14,107 bases of DNA from DATFWC01 sp045801465. Its GTDB lineage: Bacteria > Pseudomonadota > Alphaproteobacteria > Rhizobiales > Xanthobacteraceae. The notes beneath the pieces are model-generated. The model saw only the letters and a list, made by a program, of their open reading frames with translations. It was not told the origin of the DNA and did not search any database. Below are positions 13,014 through 14,107 of this stretch, in pieces. Positions within the stretch are counted from its first letter, which is position 1; each line of letters begins with the position of its first letter. The stretch spans positions 1-14,107 of the forward strand of contig JBJMSU010000061.1 in assembly GCA_045801465.1 (NCBI GenBank). The letters run 5' to 3'. Position numbers and translations under genes: made by a program.

Positions 13014-13646
13014 TCAGTGTTGGTCCAAAACCTCTCGGCGCGACGTGGCGGTGGCGGTCGCCGGGCGCGGGTCGCCGAGCGAAACCCAGACATTCGGATC
13101 GGACTGGGACTGTCGCTTGACGAAGCGATAGCCGGCCTCCGGCCACGTCACGATGTCCTCGTTCTGGTTGTCGAGCACGAACTCGCCTTGGTCGGTCCTG
13201 ACAGTCAGCACGGCGTGGCCGTCGCCTTTCTTGTCGCGCACCACGGTGATGAGCAGCGCCTCGCGCGGCCAGCCGGCCTCCATCAGCATGCGCCGCTTCA
13301 GCAGCACGTAGTCCTCGCAATCGCCGTAGCCGTCGTCCGGATAGGCCCACTTCTCGACCACGCCGTAGTGCTCGAGATCGGTCATCGGCCGGATCCGCGT
13401 GTTGACCAGGCGGTTGATCCGCACGAGCTCCTTCCAGGCCTTGGACGTGAGCGTCACGTTGCGCGGCGCCGTCGGGGCCACATGGCATTCCCACGGCCGA
13501 TGGTTGCAGAACTCGACCCAGCCGACCGGCGCTCGTGTCTCGTCCCCGACCGAAATGAAGAGCGGGTCGCCGGCGACTGCCGGCGCAGCCCCGAGGGCAG
13601 CTAATAAGGCTCCCGCGGCAAGTATTCCCCCCTGATGCCGTTTCAT
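13014..13646 (-). CDS. Exported transglutaminase-like cysteine peptidase (BTLCP, DUF920; LapG family)
   Basis: A 210-residue periplasmic cysteine peptidase. A Sec signal peptide covers residues 1-26 (MKRHQGG, hydrophobic core, cleavage after AVA). The catalytic triad is Cys110 (GYGDCEDYVLLK), His144 (GHAVLTV) and Asp159 (LDNQ), as in the bacterial transglutaminase-like family DUF920 (PF06035). LapG, the best known member, cuts large adhesins at the cell surface under c-di-GMP control; rhizobial members are mostly uncharacterised. The ATG at 13646 is chosen because it opens the signal peptide and has GGGG six bases upstream; ATGs at 13667 and 13658 give unlikely extra N-terminal residues. The terminator at 12921-12959 follows, so the gene is probably its own transcript. 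The C-terminus is rich in Ala, Thr and Arg (PATATATSRR). No LapD or adhesin gene is in the window, so the LapG role is not established. Confidence 0.9.
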   Translation of the reverse strand: MKRHQGGILAAGALLAALGAAPAVAGDPLFISVGDETRAPVGWVEFCNHRPWECHVAPTAPRNVTLTSKAWKELVRINRLVNTRIRPMTDLEHYGVVEKWAYPDDGYGDCEDYVLLKRRMLMEAGWPREALLITVVRDKKGDGHAVLTVRTDQGEFVLDNQNEDIVTWPEAGYRFVKRQSQSDPNVWVSLGDPRPATATATSRREVLDQH

Positions 13647-13983
13647 TTGTGACCCCATCCCCGACATGATGAGGTCACTCTTCCCACAAACGATTTGAGT
13701 TGGGGCTAAGTCGTGGCGCTCCTTTTGAAGCTAATTGAGAGAAATACTTGAACGGATACTCAATCTAGATGACGATAATTTGTCTTAAGTTCTGACTGTT
13801 CTAATTTGCCTAAAATTTTATACATTAACCTCGCGAGGCGCAGTGCCGCGGTCGAAGGCGCAAGCGCGCGGCGGCGGCCTTTACGATGTTGAACGCAGGG
13901 GAATGACGCCACGGCACCCGAACGGGCGCAGGGTGGGTCCGGACAATGACTGACGGGATCGCGCGCAGGGCGCGTCGCCGCGT
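13647..13983. other. Non-coding stretch between the peptidase and PilZ-like genes
   Basis: No gene is supported here. Bases 13680-13830 are clearly richer in A and T than the rest of the window and should hold the minus-strand promoter of the peptidase gene. A -10-like TATAAA is at 13822-13817 on the minus strand, but no matching -35 is visible. A 10-bp palindrome CCTCGCGAGG sits at 13830-13839. Bases 13840-13983 are GC-rich again and hold short hairpins, including GCGCG/CGCG around 13959-13975, with no T-run. I see no tRNA or convincing small RNA. Confidence 0.6.
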
Positions 13984-14107
13984 TCAGGCGCCGGTAACGT
14001 TCTCTTCGAGAAAGTCGGGGTGCTGAAGGCGCGTGAACTCGACCGCGAAGCCCTGCTCGAGATGGCGGACGGTGCGCCCTTGAACCTTGCCGAGCTGCAC
14101 CAGGGCC
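13984..14107 (-). CDS. C-terminal fragment of a probable PilZ-domain protein (cut by window)
   Basis: Only the last 41 residues are visible, reading minus from base 14107 to the TGA at 13984-13986. The text VQGRTVRHLEQGFAVEFTRLQHPDFLEENV looks like the last strand and helix of a PilZ c-di-GMP-binding domain, where a GxVVRH turn and a GxAVEF strand are typical. The ligand-binding RxxxR and D/NxSxxG motifs would lie further upstream, outside the window, so c-di-GMP binding cannot be judged. The same strand carries the peptidase gene 337 bp downstream; the AT-rich gap suggests separate transcription. Confidence 0.55.
   Translation of the reverse strand, partial: ALVQLGKVQGRTVRHLEQGFAVEFTRLQHPDFLEENVTGA

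Noticed and set aside
13017..13604. 195-residue plus-strand ORF opposite the cysteine peptidase
   Set aside because: The minus frame has a signal peptide and a Cys-His-Asp triad; the plus frame is an antisense shadow.
1..14107. CRISPR array, tRNA, rRNA or insertion sequence
   Set aside because: No regularly spaced repeats, no cloverleaf-like sequence and no transposase reading frame were seen on either strand.

Overview
This is a GC-rich window of about 14.1 kb with dense, mostly short-spaced genes. It looks like chromosomal DNA of an alphaproteobacterium, probably order Hyphomicrobiales (Rhizobiales). Reasons are codon use dominated by G/C third positions, the cysE-DUF3126 neighbourhood, the DUF920 cysteine peptidase, and a GTAG-headed REP repeat of a kind I associate with Bradyrhizobium-like genomes. 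The lineage is inferred from gene content; no rRNA is present. I see no insertion sequence, phage, tRNA or CRISPR array.

Layout. (1) 1-3142 is a copper-resistance locus. A Cu(I)-exporting P1B-ATPase (copA, minus strand, 3' end cut by the window) is divergent from csoR, which overlaps a DUF488 gene by ATGA. A perfect 7-5-7 inverted repeat lies in the short shared promoter region. The DUF488 gene ends inside the first half of an inverted REP pair (REPIN), which supplies its stop codon. (2) 3166-6160, all minus strand: a zf-CHCC zinc-finger protein, an FAD aromatic-type monooxygenase and a short MetE-like zinc methyltransferase form a close-packed likely operon; a Tat-exported cupin follows. (3) 6298-9987, plus strand: an unrecognised alanine-rich membrane protein, two overlapping alpha/beta hydrolases, and serine acetyltransferase cysE with its own extended -10 promoter. 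(4) 9988-12258: a hairpin-rich gap, DUF3126, a convergent unknown membrane-anchored protein, a small three-helix membrane protein and a gamma-class carbonic anhydrase homologue. (5) 12268-12909: a DUF433/DUF5615 (PIN-like) toxin-antitoxin type pair preceded by a palindrome. (6) 12921-14107: a strong minus-strand terminator, an exported transglutaminase-like cysteine peptidase (DUF920, the family of LapG), a 337-bp AT-rich non-coding stretch, and the C-terminal end of what looks like a PilZ-domain protein.

How the genes work together. CsoR probably represses both copA and its own operon until Cu(I) binds its Cys-His-Cys site. CysE feeds cysteine synthesis. The toxin-antitoxin pair should be autoregulated through its upstream palindrome. 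The peptidase and PilZ neighbours hint at c-di-GMP-linked surface biology, but that is inference from family and adjacency. I do not see a clearly new multi-gene system. The most notable signals are the REPIN that ends a coding gene with base-pair-compensated stems, the very compact CsoR promoter-operator with a possibly leaderless csoR mRNA, the csoR-DUF488 coupling, and the zf-CHCC/monooxygenase/core-MetE-like trio.
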